The translations under genes and the position numbers were made by a program. Positions 11,350 through 22,514 of a stretch of 64,000 nucleotides of DNA are shown here, piece after piece (the first letter of the stretch is position 1; each line of letters opens with the position of its first letter). The notes under the pieces are model-generated. The model was given only the letters and a program-made list of their open reading frames with translations, searched no databases and was not told where the DNA came from. Origin of the DNA: Ottelia alismoides (Eukaryota; Streptophyta; Magnoliopsida; Alismatales; Hydrocharitaceae); assembly GCA_037367405.1 (NCBI GenBank), contig JAZKJV010009320.1:186001-250000 (forward strand), given 5' to 3'.

Positions 11350-13260
11350 AGGGTTGGAGTCCTATTGTCTATTATAATTGTCATTCATCATTATTATGAG
11401 GAAGACTTGCACATTGCAACCACATACATTATGTATCCAACTGCAAGTACAATATCTTGATCATGGATCCAATCCATGATATTTTGCTGGTTATTATTGA
11501 GTATAATATTGAGTGGGTTTAATGAAGGATTATCTGAAATAAGAAGTTTGCATAAGTGTATATAAATATGTACTTTACTTCGATTTAGGAATTTTTTATA
11601 TCAAAGTTGTCTTGCCTTGTCAACACTGAAAGTTCATTCCCTTAATCATTTTCAATGTAAGAGATATACTTACCATTATATCTCAGCAGGATCTGGGGTC
11701 TCCTTCCTTATCTGTGTCACATCCCAATAATATGAGAACTTGCAATTCAGATAAAAGAAGCGCGAACACATTCCGCCTTGCAAGTCCAACTTGCATTTCC
11801 CTATTCGGTCTTTAATACCTGGGCCCACCACCCCAAAGGTGATGTTGACCCGTCATTAATTGAACCAACCATCAACAGGAATACAACTCACTATGCACAA
11901 TCCAATATCGCCCTAATAATATGAGGACCCGATATTGGGGTCACTACGCACATGTCCTTACTCTTTCGAGAAGCGAAGAGCCCGATCGAGATGCGATTTT
12001 ATGCAAGAGCTGTCACTTCGGACATGCATCTCCTACATACAATCCCTAACGATGAAACCCTTCGCCTTGATGGGAGATCAAGGATGTCACTTATGTGATC
12101 CTACATATCATATTCAAATTCTAATTAATCATTATGAATCATTTTCATTACGATTAAATCTTCCAAGGGAAATAACAACTCTACTCATAATAGAGTGTTT
12201 TAATTTTAATTGGATTCCAATTAATCTAATTATATTAAATTAATAATCCAATTAATATCCAACAAATAATTTTTTTTATTGTTACTTGAAATATGGTATT
12301 ATCTGAAATATGTATTATTTTGAATTTTAATAATTAGAAAAATACACCGTGATCTCTCCTGCATTATCGAGTCCCTACCCGCTGTCATGGCCAGTACCGA
12401 CGAGAGTGGGACAGACCGCACTCAGTGCAACCTTCTACCCCAACGCTCCTCGACTAGACACCATATCCACCTCAGGAAAGGATAATGCCAAATTGATCAT
12501 TGTGTACTTGAGATGATAATCGGTTCTTCAACCGAAGTTATACCTATATAATAATAATCAAAATATTTTTGATTAACATTATAAGGACATTTGCTAAACA
12601 AATCTCCAATCCTATTCAAGCAACTTTGTTTGTTGGAAGTAGATTGTGTAACCAATTATGATCTAGATCATATCTAATCAATTATTGGTAAGGCAATGTC
12701 ATTTAAGGAAATATTTATAATAAAATATTTCACAAATATTTACCCATAATTATTACAGGAAATTAAACCATTATTTTTCACAAATTGATTAAATGGCAAT
12801 CACAAGGTTCTTGATTAGAAAAGTAATTTCCAGCAGTGACCCTTACTTACTATAATTAGCATACCTCAATCAATTTAAATCTAAAGTAAGTAAAGTAAGT
12901 TTCCAAAGTTTTCTAATTCGATTTACAACATAATCTAAGTGATATGCACGCATTTCTAGGCATTTCAAATCAGTAATTAACTCTTTAATTACGTCATGAT
13001 TCACAGTCCCCGAAATAGTGGATACATGTTCACTAATTTGATCATAACTTGAGCAAACAGATTCAAAATCACAAAAACTCAGATCCTACGATTTCCTTAT
13101 TTAATGGGGAACATAATTCAAGTATTATTTCGTTTTTAAACAATTTAAAAAGAGCCGAAATTATTCACTAAACAGAGAGGCAAATACGATAAAACTTTCG
13201 CATACCCTAACGAACCCAAGTCGTCCTAGGTTTATGGATCGTATCCGAAACCTTCAACCT
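11350..13260 (-). other. Family A internal leader, A2
   Basis: Colinear, on the - strand, with the leaders of A1 and A3, including the GC-rich block with its inverted-repeat core (GCATTATC near 12361 and GATAATGC near 12480). No coding homology recognised. Confidence 0.5.
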
Positions 13261-13273
13261 GGCTCTGATACCA
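13261..13273 (-). promoter_or_regulatory. Primer binding site of A2 (tRNA-iMet type)
   Basis: The - strand reads TGGTATCAGAGCC, two bases after the LTR end CCTTCA. This is the standard plant copia PBS, complementary to the 3' end of initiator Met-tRNA, and is the best preserved one in family A here. Confidence 0.85.
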
Positions 13274-13779
13274 CTTGAAGGATATGGTGAGATCCTTAAG
13301 CGCATCACAGAAGCGTGAGAATCGCACGTATACGATCGAGAGCGACTAGTCACACTAGTTGCTCTAGGCAGAGGAAATTAAATTTTTTTAATGCGATGAA
13401 ACCACATGATCCATGAACACTTCTCAGATCATTTCATCTAAAACATAAACAAGTATTAGGATTACCTCTTGAAGCGTGGTTGCGATCGAGTCTCTAAATG
13501 AAGAGACCTCTTGTCTCAAGTCCGATCTGACGGAGGAGACGCTTGCGAGCGTGTTGATGAAACACGTGCTCCTCGCAATCCATGTTGATGATCCAAGTGG
13601 TGAATCTACTGATCTCATCCCACGAGATCTGACATCTTCTTCACAAGCGAGGCACACTGAAGGAGATGGAGATCCACGAGTAAACAATCCGGCAGCATGA
13701 CGACGACGCTGCGCCGATGGAGACTCTCTCTAGGGCATCCATGGTGGACGACCATTTGAGAGAGAGAGAAGGATGGCCT

Positions 13780-13781
<2 letters not shown>

Positions 13782-13824
<43 letters not shown>

Positions 13825-13830
13825 GAGAGA
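13782..13830. repeat. (GA)n microsatellite in A2 LTR
   Basis: About 49 bp of nearly pure GA repeat. On the element's sense strand it is the CT-rich tract that follows the TATA box. The matching tracts in A1 (7260-7300) and A3 (about 27450-27475, 35311-35331) are much shorter, so this one has expanded. Confidence 0.9.
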
Positions 13831-13873
13831 GCCTTATGTTCTCATTAGCATATGAAGAGCAAGGGGTGCCCTT

Positions 13874-13882
13874 CTATTTATA
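13874..13882 (-). promoter_or_regulatory. TATA box of A2 LTR
   Basis: The - strand reads TATAAATAG, followed by the AAGGGCACCCCTTGC leader block shared by family A. A CCATGGATTGAGATCCATGG palindrome lies just upstream (about 13893-13913). Confidence 0.55.
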
Positions 13883-14419
13883 ATATTTTAGGATCCATGG
13901 ATCTCAATCCATGGACAACATAAATCCAATGGATCTCATTGATTTGTGTTTCTTTTCATGGCCAAGATCTTTGTTGGTAAAAAACCAACAACAACAATTA
14001 ATTTAATTTATATTAAATATATATTGATAAATCACTATGATTTTAATCCCAAAATATTCAATCAAATATGGAGATAATGGGAGAGAGAGTGCCTTTTTCC
14101 ATATACATGGAGTGGACGGCCACCCTTTCCTATTAGAAATTTATGGCCGTCCCCTCTCCTATTAGGAAGGAGACATCCCATGTAATCTTTGTAGATTACA
14201 ATGTCCCATGTATCTCCAATATGTACAACAACGATTTTGTAAATTATTCTACAAAAATATTTCATAATTATTTTGTGAATATTGCAATCTTGTTATTGGA
14301 AATTTATGAATCACATTCACAATCCAAAATAAAATGTGAATTACATTTTCAATTAATTGTAGAATGTGAATTCAATTCACATTAACATTTAATTAACAAA
14401 TGTAAATTACAAATAGCTC

Positions 14420-14423
<4 letters not shown>

Positions 14424-14452
<29 letters not shown>
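14424..14452. repeat. (TA)n microsatellite in A2 LTR
   Basis: About 29 bp of alternating TA, at a site where other family A LTRs have only a short TATATAT stretch. Confidence 0.9.
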
Positions 14453-14456
<4 letters not shown>

Positions 14457-15969
14457 CACATTTATAATATATATGATTAATATGGATAGTGCTATCCACA
14501 TTATTTAATATCTATGATAACTAAATCACATTTAATCATCTTGGATCTCTAGTCTCATGTTCCCAAATAATATGAATCACATTCACATTATTTACATCTT
14601 TGATAATTAAATCACATTTAGTTATCTAAGATAACTCTCCTTATAATATGAATCAAAATCATATTATTCATGATAATTAAATCACATTTAATTATCCATT
14701 TTGTCAATGCTCGGATACGTATATCAATTATGAAATTATCCTGAACTCTTTCAAGGATAATGCGCTTTCTCCACGAATACTTGGAGATAAGGACATGATG
14801 ATTGTATTGTTACACGCATAGTGACTTGGATATTGAGATCAAATCTCAAATCAGATCCTACGTACCTCTCATAGATGCTTGATTAAATCAAGACCGCAAA
14901 TCTAATTGCATCTCAATCACATTCAGATCAATGTCCAACATTTGGACTAAGATCATATTATTTCTCTACTGAGAGGAGTCACTAAAATCCAGACCTGTTT
15001 CATCACTCCCTAGGAATGGAAGCGTCATGGTTATACAATCATTTATGATCACATCATCCTCTAGTATTCCTAATACATGTACATCCTGCATACTGGAAGA
15101 CCTAGAATAAATTTGAAGTATTAGAACTATTTTATACTGTCTACTTCATGGTTTTATCATTAAGTTTCTCGTTTGACTATTGGGAGTTGGTATCGATCAT
15201 ACACTTTCCAAAAGCATATATCATACCCAGTTGTTGATCATATACTTTCCAAAAGTATATATATCAAACCTACAAATGCAGTCTAGCTTCCAAAGCAAGA
15301 TGACCGTGCACAGAATTTGATTCTTCCCAATATCTCACGAGTGAGCTCATGTCTTCCGGTTCAGTAAATGAACCTATATGATCCCTTTGAGAGATCGTAT
15401 TACTCATATGCCCTTGCATGCACACCAGCGCGCCGGTGTTTAGACCTTGATTAGGTCATCAACCTATTGGTCTGCCAAATGTACATACTCAGACATATAG
15501 TAACACATCTGTCTCCGGTCAGAGGATGCGTGCCTATATCATGACATCATACGACATAGGACTTTGGTTATCTCGATCTCGTTAAATCAAGTCTTTGACC
15601 TAACTTATCTAACACCTCCGAATCTCTATTCCTATGTAGAGGACCTGCATTAAGAGGTCGGTTAGATATCAACCTTCAGAGAAAGGATTGCCATCTCCTT
15701 CTCAGGCTGGAGATCATCTCTTAATAATCATTTGACGGTGCTTGATGGGTCCTAAATCTAACTCTTTAGATGTTCATCGTAGCACCAGCCTCTATGATAC
15801 AATAATTGAATCAACAGCTGTAAGATCATCAAGATGGCCATCATACATAACCCTAATTATACTAAGGGACCTATTATGCAAATTAGTTATTCTTCATTTC
15901 ATATCAGAGAATGATATTTGAAATAACATTTATTGCATAATGGCTCGTCGTGGGCTCGCATGTACAATA

Positions 15970-18927
15970 GAAATCGACCCGATTAGTACGGGCAGATGAG
16001 CTTGTATGAAAAACTAAAACCGAGGATCCCCTTGCATAAGTATCCTAAAATAAAGGGTCAGCGGAGCTGGTCAAAAGTCATGATCCCAACGAGGCGTAAA
16101 AACACTACGAGATCGCGTAAAACTGTGAAAGGATTGGGATCCTAGACCCACGCACTTGGAGGCCACTACCCTAATTGGGCTTGCTATCTCTTGCCCAGTT
16201 GAGGTCACGCGCCCTCACAGTCAGGTGTAAGGGTCACCATGACTAGCACTATTCATTAATATCACTGACTCATCATCATTTCCTCTTGTTTGACTTTTCA
16301 TTCCTTTCTAAATATCTTGTATGACTATCTTTCGCATATCTAGGTATTTGTCACAACTTATCAATATAGTCCTATACTTAGTAGATTATATTATAAAGAT
16401 AATTGTAAGTTGAAATGATTACAATCTATAATAAATTGTTTCAATCATTTCGAAGGCCTTCACGAGGTGATATACATAGATTAACCGCCCTGTTGTGTAT
16501 CTGAGGGGAAGTTTCTATATGTTGTGTTGACTTACAAGACAAGATGATGGCTAAAGCAAAGTCTCAAAGTTCAAGGATATTAAATAAACTACATTATTTT
16601 CTTAGCATTTTAGGTAGTCTACATACGTAGGGAAATATGATTTACTTCTATTTTACTGGTGATAGGAGCTTCTTGATTATCTTAATTTCTTGATTTCCTT
16701 GAGTAATTGGTTGGAAAATTGATCCACATAGACGGACATTTTCAAGGTACTCATGATTTCTAAGAGAACACAAAGAGATGTAGAGTCAAGGATTTTTTTA
16801 AACATGCCAAGCCATGCTAGATGGGATTTAGAGGTATTAAGTGCTCTTAAATTTTTGATAAATGAATAGAAAATGCGACATATCCGAAACTGGTCACTTT
16901 CCAGCAAATGGCCAGCAAAGAAAGAGTCATTTTGTCATAAAGATTATAGAATTTGCATCTCAAAATACCATAACTTCCCAAAACAAATCTTCTCCCTACT
17001 CCTATAGAGTTATTTAAGTTAATGTGCTTTAGATAACAAATATGTACATCATCATATTTGCTACTGTAAATTTCACCTATTATGTAACAGGGAAATGTAC
17101 TGTTACGAATTGGCATGAACTATTGTTTGCCATTATGATATCTTAGATTCTAATTTGATTTAATATGTGGGCCATGATAATTAAAATCCAGAAATTTCAC
17201 AATTCTCGGTATTTTTCAGAACATGAATCATAACATTTAAAATCCAGAAATTTCACATTCTTTGGATCATTTCAGAACATGAGTTATATTATTTTGTTAA
17301 AAAAGGTGACATACTAATTATGTTTAACTTATTCATTGAATATCGGTTTCTCACTCAGAATCCATTATAAGCATCATTTCATGTGTTTATCGCATACATA
17401 ATCTTATAATTTAACCCCCAATAACAACTTTACCCTATATCTAAGTTAAGGAGACAGAACAGTTCTCAACAGAGACCAATCTACCGTAATTGGCTTAGAA
17501 GATAATAATAATTTCCTTTGCTATCTATTCTACTTAATTTTGTTCATTCTAGGTTTAAGCAACTCACTAGGCCCCAAATTTCAGAATCCCTTATTCTTGA
17601 TCTATTTGATATCTTCAAGATTTATCAACTTAGGAATCAAAATGGTATAATGCACATGCATGTCAACAAAAGGGGGGTAAGGTTTGTGCACATGCTTGGC
17701 ATCAAAAGGAGGAAATTGTACAAAGATTAAACATAATATGCATGCATGGTAGCAAAGAAAAGGGAATGGAATTATACCTAATTAGATTTTCTCCAAGTTT
17801 GGAGATGAATCTCCAACATGCAGTGGCTATGAAGGATTGTAGTTGTAGTTTGGAGAGAGTAACAACTATAATTGGAGTAGCTCCAGCTGCACCTGAGGAG
17901 GAGGACAACAATAGCTTGACCAACTTCAGGGGTTTCTAAGGCTGGAGAATTACAAGGAAATTGGAGGAGGAATAGAGGGATAAAGCGGGAAATGAAGCTC
18001 CATGCGTTAGAAATTTGGGAATGAAAGAGAAAGGGAGAAAAGGTGATTCTAACACAACAACAACAACAAAGCCTTTTCCCACAATTAAGTAGGGTCGGCT
18101 ACATGGATTCTTCACCTCCATTCAGATCTATCTTGGGTTAATCCTAGACTTATATCCAAAAAACCAAGACCCTTCGTATAGTCTCTTTCCAACACTTCTT
18201 AGGTTGTCCTCGCCCTCTCTTAGCCGGCTCAATATCTCCCTTTCTTAGAAAAGGGGATTCTAACATGGGGAAAAATAGGCCATTTGTTCTCTCTTGAAAT
18301 AACATTATTCATGATATTATTAGTGACGCCAACATGCTGATGTCATAAAAACAAAATTTTTTCTGGATTTTTTTGAAGAGAAACTGTGTTTAACTGAAAT
18401 TTAAATTTTAAAATTCCATTTTATTATTTTATTTAAACCATTTTCTCTTGTTTATTTTAGAGTATTGAAATTGATCACATTCGCACCTCAAATATCGAAT
18501 TTTGATGCGCAATATCTCATTTTGATTATTTTTAAATGACAATAAATATGAGTATAATATTGATATACTTTTGATTGGATTTGGATGCTCGAAATTTTCG
18601 AGATACGATTTTGGTTTGGGGTTAAATTTTGCAATTTTTAAAATATCAAACGACTACTGATTGACGAACGATCGATTTCGTTGGTCTTATTTCGTTGAAT
18701 CAGAATCAATAGTGGTCTTGATTTGTTTCATAGTTTCTGAATTTACCTGCAGCTTTTCCGTGGCACGCATTAACAGTGCGCCTGATTTTTAGTCGATTTA
18801 GCCTGAATGACTTTCGATTCACGATCAATTGATCGATTTAAGTTATCTAACATTGATCAATAGCTTTATTGAGTTATACAGATCGTAATCAGGTCGGCTT
18901 TAGGTTTGTTCAGACCCGGATGTCACA
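15970..18927 (-). repeat. Probable long gypsy-type LTR (solo or truncated), - strand
   Basis: No protein homology. Read on the - strand it starts TGTGACATCCGGG at 18927, a start typical of Tekay/Del-type chromovirus LTRs, and runs about 2.96 kb to the A2 border. The 5-bp flank is CAGTT (18928-18932). I see no polypurine tract outside 18927, which fits a 5' or solo LTR rather than a 3' LTR. The far end, PBS and second target duplication are not visible. An RTE tail is embedded at 18054-18247. The open frames at 16677-18121 are short and unrelated to any family I know. Lineage assignment is inference from the terminal sequence only. Confidence 0.3.
18054..18247 (-). mobile_element. 5'-truncated RTE-type LINE tail with 17-bp target duplications
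   Basis: On the - strand the segment ends TAGCCGACCC...AAAAGGCTTTG followed by (TTG)n, the characteristic 3' end of plant RTE LINEs. The 3' end faces left: (ACA)n begins at 18054 on the + strand. It is flanked by GAAAAGGTGATTCTAAC (18037-18053) and GAAAAGGGGATTCTAAC (18248-18264), a 17-bp target duplication with one mismatch. Only about 194 bp of the element was inserted, with no coding capacity. Confidence 0.8.
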
Positions 18928-19489
18928 CAGTTATACAACTTTTTGGTGATAGGATGAAAAGTGTTTATAGTATTCTTTTGTTGCTCTTTACACAACTAAC
19001 CTTGTTGATAAATCCAAGCTTCCTAAAGAATGTTGCATCCCAAATCATCCTTCATTTGACTTCTCAAGAAAATAGACAAGGTTGAATCATTGCTAATCTG
19101 GCAAGAGAATAACTCTCACCTTAATTGGATTGCATCGACTTTCGTCTTACCATCTAAGTTGAGCTTAGTGCACTGTGCAAGTGTTCAACATAGATTGAAA
19201 GTCAAAAAGTAGTATGAATGTCAAGATGATCTTGTTAGACATGAGTCGAATTCCAATCAAAAGTTTTGTAACTCAGATAATGAAATATTCATATTCTCAT
19301 GCTTAAGAATCCCAAATAGATTAAGTGGATTAAGGTCTAGTCAATCATCATATTGAGTATTGTGGAAATTGGAGTTAGTTTCACAAAATCAAGTCATCCT
19401 CTTGAGTATTGTGGAAATTGGATTTAGTTTCCCAAAAGCAAGAGATCAAGGATATATAATGGACTTTTTTTCAAAACATTATTTGGTTT
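18928..19489 (-). mobile_element. Athila-like spacer relic, left part
   Basis: No open frame. Blocks resemble the non-coding spacer of the Athila element at 46611-49325 in the same order and orientation: a TTGAGC...GTGCAAGTGTTCAA segment (about 19152-19185, compare about 47490-47525) and a TTTTTTCAAAACATTATTTGG segment (about 19465-19486, compare about 48100-48430). It continues at 24303 on the other side of copia B1. Similarity was judged by eye and is low. Confidence 0.4.
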
Positions 19490-19494
19490 AAAAA

Positions 19495-19637
19495 TGTAGA
19501 GATATTTCTATATTCTATGTACCTTTTATGTTACTTTCATTTTCTTGTTTCCATCTTATGTAATTTACCCATAGGCCTTCTCTATATAAGAGAGCCTAGG
19601 GTCTCTAGAATAAACAACGAATCCTTTTCTTCCAACA
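19495..19637 (+). repeat. 5' LTR of B1 (143 bp)
   Basis: Starts TGTAGAGATATTT, ends TTCCAACA. It contains TATATAAG at 19583-19590 and AATAAA at 19609-19614, so promoter and polyadenylation signals sit within about 30 bp. This is among the shortest functional LTR layouts. Confidence 0.9.
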
Positions 19638-19650
19638 TGGTATCAGGGCC
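19638..19650 (+). promoter_or_regulatory. Primer binding site of B1
   Basis: TGGTATCAGGGCC begins directly after the LTR. It is an iMet-tRNA type site with one change from TGGTATCAGAGC. Confidence 0.85.
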
Positions 19651-19930
19651 AAAATCCTAACCACTCACCACCCTCTCCTCTCTCCTCGCCGCCCCTCCCC
19701 CTTGTTCTCTTGCCACCGCCCCCTTCATCTTCCCATCGTCGGCCCCTCCCCTCCCTCCTCTTCCAACCATCGGCCCCAAGCCCTCCTCCCATTGTCGGCC
19801 CCTCCTATCGTCCCATCGCCGCCACCTATGGATTTGAGTGCATCAGTCTACATATGACTCAAATCCCCTGATGTTTATGTAGACATTTGTTCCTTGGTCT
19901 AGAAACCCTGGTTCTATATCTCTGATAACA

Positions 19931-20660
19931 TGTCAGAAAACAAGGTCGATATGCCTCCATAAGCACTTTCAAAGGTCCAACGCCCATTGTCAAGATGGAT
20001 GGGATGAACTATGAGCTCTGGGCAATGCAATTCACGAGTCTCATGAGATGATAGAGAAAACTGGAGTTTATGCCTCCTGGGAGGCCAATGATTCGTACGC
20101 TAAAGTCTGGCTTTCAGGTACAGTGATGAGGGAGATTGCTAATGATGTACTCCATCAGCCCACTGGTAAGGCACATGTGGGACATACTTGCAGCAACATA
20201 CTCACATGTGCGAAATGAGATCATGATCCTTCAACTCCAGCATGACATATTTACAGTCAAGCAGAACGACCGCCTTTTCACTCCTTGTATACATCATTAC
20301 GAGGGATGTTTGAGAAGCTCTACAACATCATCCTCTTACAGCGACTCTCGAGAAGCAGAAGACCTTTCGGAATGCTACCATGGTGGGGGTCTTACTTGCA
20401 GCACTTGACCCTGAGATGCTGCTCGCTCGTAGATTCTTGCAGATGCTAGTATTCCTCTAATGGAGGAAGTTTACTGCAAGCTTAGCCAGATTATAGTCTT
20501 GTCCAATGCTCATACTCAGCCTCCTTCTGCGATGGCAGCCTCCAGAGGCAGAGGAGCCTCTTCTTCATTCCGTGGCCGTGGACCTCGTGGTAAAGGTGGC
20601 CGCTTTCGTTAGCCCTGCACCTTCTGTCATCACCTAGGTCACACAAAGGATGCATGCTAT
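19931..20660 (+). pseudogene. Copia gag of B1
   Basis: Gag/capsid remnant beginning near ATGTCAGAAAACAAG. Visible blocks are PIVKMDGMNYELWAMQF at the N-terminal side and WDILAATYSH / ILQLQHDIFTVKQ in the UBN2-type capsid region (about 20170-20265). A basic Arg/Gly-rich segment leads to a complete zinc knuckle C-x2-C-x4-H-x4-C at 20616-20657, containing CTFC and GHTKDAC. In-frame stops (for example near 19962, 20052 and just before the zinc knuckle at 20610) and frameshifts break it. The homologous gag in B2 (40550-41310) confirms the reading. Confidence 0.8.
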
Positions 20661-20669
20661 TCTAAGCAT

Positions 20670-21075
20670 AGTTTTTGGTCTCGACACGTGTAGCTGAGCA
20701 TGTTGCATCTCCACCAGCATCTGCTTCAGACCAGAGGTTTGAGGAACTTGTTGCTAGCTTGCATGATATTATGTCGGCTGCCTCTACAGAATCTCAAGGA
20801 GGCAACTCGGATATAGCTGCTTCAGCCTCTGCCAGTACATCAACCACTACTAGCACCTCAGATACTGCTTATGCCTTTACTTCCTGTCATGGATCTGACA
20901 TTTCAGATTGGATTATGGACTCCAGTGCGACACATCATCTTTGTCGAGACAAAGATAAACTTACATCCTATAGGGAGATTCCACAGGGGTGATCTGTTGT
21001 GATAGCTGATGGGAGTCATTCCCTCATCATTGGACAGGGGGAGGTCAATTTATCGCCTTCTATGCATCTATAGAA
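20670..21075 (+). pseudogene. Copia protease region of B1
   Basis: The open piece 20675-20992 runs from a Ser/Thr/Ala-rich linker into WIMDSSATHHLC, which aligns with the copia aspartic protease active site DSGA...HLC. The catalytic Asp is kept but the Gly is Ser. It continues LTSYREIP as in active copia proteases, then hits a stop at 20991. The protease would cut the Gag-Pol polyprotein. Confidence 0.75.
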
Positions 21076-21194
21076 TGTGTTACGTGCTCGTGATTTTTCT
21101 ATGAATTAACTATCTATCAGCCAGATTATGAAGGATTCGCACTGCCGCGCTATTTTTTGACCCATCGTATCTTGTTTTTCAGGACATTCTTACG

Positions 21195-22160
21195 AGCATG
21201 GTAATTGGTTGTGGTTGTGAACAGAATGGTCTCTATCGTTTAGTCCAAACTCCCTTTGTTGGCGTCTCCTCTCAGTCAAGTGGACCGGTCTCTCCATTTA
21301 CATGGCATCTACGCTTTGGCCACCTCCCTCTTCAGAAGATGCGCCATATCTTACCGCAGATTTCACCGAGTTCTTCTCTTCAGTGTGAAGCATGTCAATT
21401 GGGAAAGCATCACAGATTTTCTTTTCATAGTCATCAGTTACGGAGCAGTAGCTTCCCTTTTCAATTATTTCATGTTGACATTTGGGGTCCGAGTCGTGTC
21501 CCTGATCACTAGGGACACATGTTTAACCTAGTTGTTGTTGATGACTTTTCAAGGTTGTCTTGGGCGTTTTTGTTGAAGAATAAATCTGAAGCAAGGGATG
21601 TGATAAAAAATCTTATAAATGAAGTGCATAATGTTTTTCCTCTACTGTGAAATTTGTGGGTACGAATAATTCTTTGGAATTTTGTACTCCTGCTCTTTCA
21701 CATTTCTTCTCATCTCGAGGCATTATCCATCAAACCACCTGCTCTTACATATCTCAACAGAATGGAGTTGCAAAGAGAAAGCATCATCATCTTCTTCATA
21801 TCACATGGACCCTACTTATCTAGAGTTGTGCCCCCATTTCTTTTTGGGGTGATGCAATCCTTAGGGCATGTTATCTAGTGAATCATATGCCATTCTCCGT
21901 CGTAGGTGGGAAAGTTCCTCTTTCTATTGTTTTTCCTGACAAATAATTATTCTCACTTACTCCTTGTGTCTTTGGCGCTAGTGCCTTCGTTCACCAGTTG
22001 TCTCCCGGACTTGACAAGCTCTCACCTAGGGCTGTCAAGTGTGTGTTTGTTAGTTACTATCAGACTCAGAAGGTTTACCGATGCTATGACCCTATAAACA
22101 TGAAATATTTTATCAGTGCTGATGTCACATTCTTTGAGTCTTTGATGTATTTCTCCCCTG
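21195..22160 (+). pseudogene. Copia integrase of B1
   Basis: A GAG-pre-integrase segment (GCGCEQNGLYRL) leads to the zinc finger with HLRFGH and CEACQLGKHHR (HHCC, in 21198-21512). The catalytic core starts HVDIWGPSR, stops at 21511, and resumes with VVVDDFSRLSWAF (about 21530). The C-terminal part near 21990-22130 reads PGLDKLSPRAVKCVFVSY and a YDPINMKYFISADVTF segment, typical of the copia integrase tail. Several frameshifts separate the pieces. Confidence 0.8.
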
Positions 22161-22199
22161 CAGGTGACATGGGTTGGCCTCATCCACATCTGATGATGA

Positions 22200-22330
22200 G
22201 ATCTATGTACCACCTCCTCCTCTGTATCCATCATTTCCTGTTCTAGTTCCCGTTGTTCCACCACCACCATCACGATCACCACCACCACCACTACCATAAC
22301 CACCAGTTTCACCTTTATCGAAATTCTATA
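22200..22330 (+). other. Proline-rich low-complexity linker between integrase and RT (B1)
   Basis: CCA/CCT-type codon runs encoding polyproline, opening with EIYVPPPP. The same linker in B2 is the site where the Athila element inserted (42841/61197). Long histidine- or valine-rich frames here on either strand are by-products of the repeat. Confidence 0.7.
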
Positions 22331-22514
22331 TCCGTCAGTCTGTTCCTGCTCATGGTACTCGTCAATCTTCCAGCACACCTCAGGTTTGTCCATATATTAT
22401 TACTAACGATGGGTCTAATAATGTGCAAGTGCAGAGATCTTTGCAGGAGAATAGAATACCGACGAGTATTGTTTCTGATGATCTGAATGTACCTATTGCC
22501 ATACGGAAGCAGAA

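Larger units (their letters stand above)
7765..15969 (-). mobile_element. Ty1/copia element A2 (family A), 3' end cut
   Basis: Same family as A1 but on the opposite strand. The 5' LTR is complete (13276-15969), followed by an iMet-type PBS (13261-13273) and a degraded internal region ending in the polypurine tract (7912-7926). Only the first 147 bp of the 3' LTR (7765-7911) remain before the A1 border. The 5-bp flank next to the 5' LTR is GAAAT (15970-15974). The other flank is off-window or lost. Confidence 0.85.
13276..15969 (-). repeat. 5' LTR of A2 (2694 bp)
   Basis: Begins on the - strand at 15969 with TATTGTACATGCG (the family start is TGTTGGACATGCG, so the terminal TG has become TA) and ends CCTTCA at 13276. 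It contains a TATA box TATAAATAG at 13874-13882, a (GA)n tract at 13782-13830 and a (TA)n tract at 14424-14452, both longer than in the other family A LTRs. It also carries a 74-codon frame on the + strand (13476-13700) that recurs in A3. Confidence 0.85.

Noticed and set aside
16677..17116. Possible host exon on the - strand (76- and 89-codon frames)
   Set aside because: No recognisable domain and no consistent splice pattern; the block looks like LTR sequence.
17742..17939. 65-codon + strand frame near a Pro/Ala/Glu-rich end
   Set aside because: Short, unsupported by homology and inside the presumed LTR.
22022..22393. 123-codon frame rich in Val and His on the - strand
   Set aside because: Antisense shadow of the copia integrase tail and proline-rich linker.
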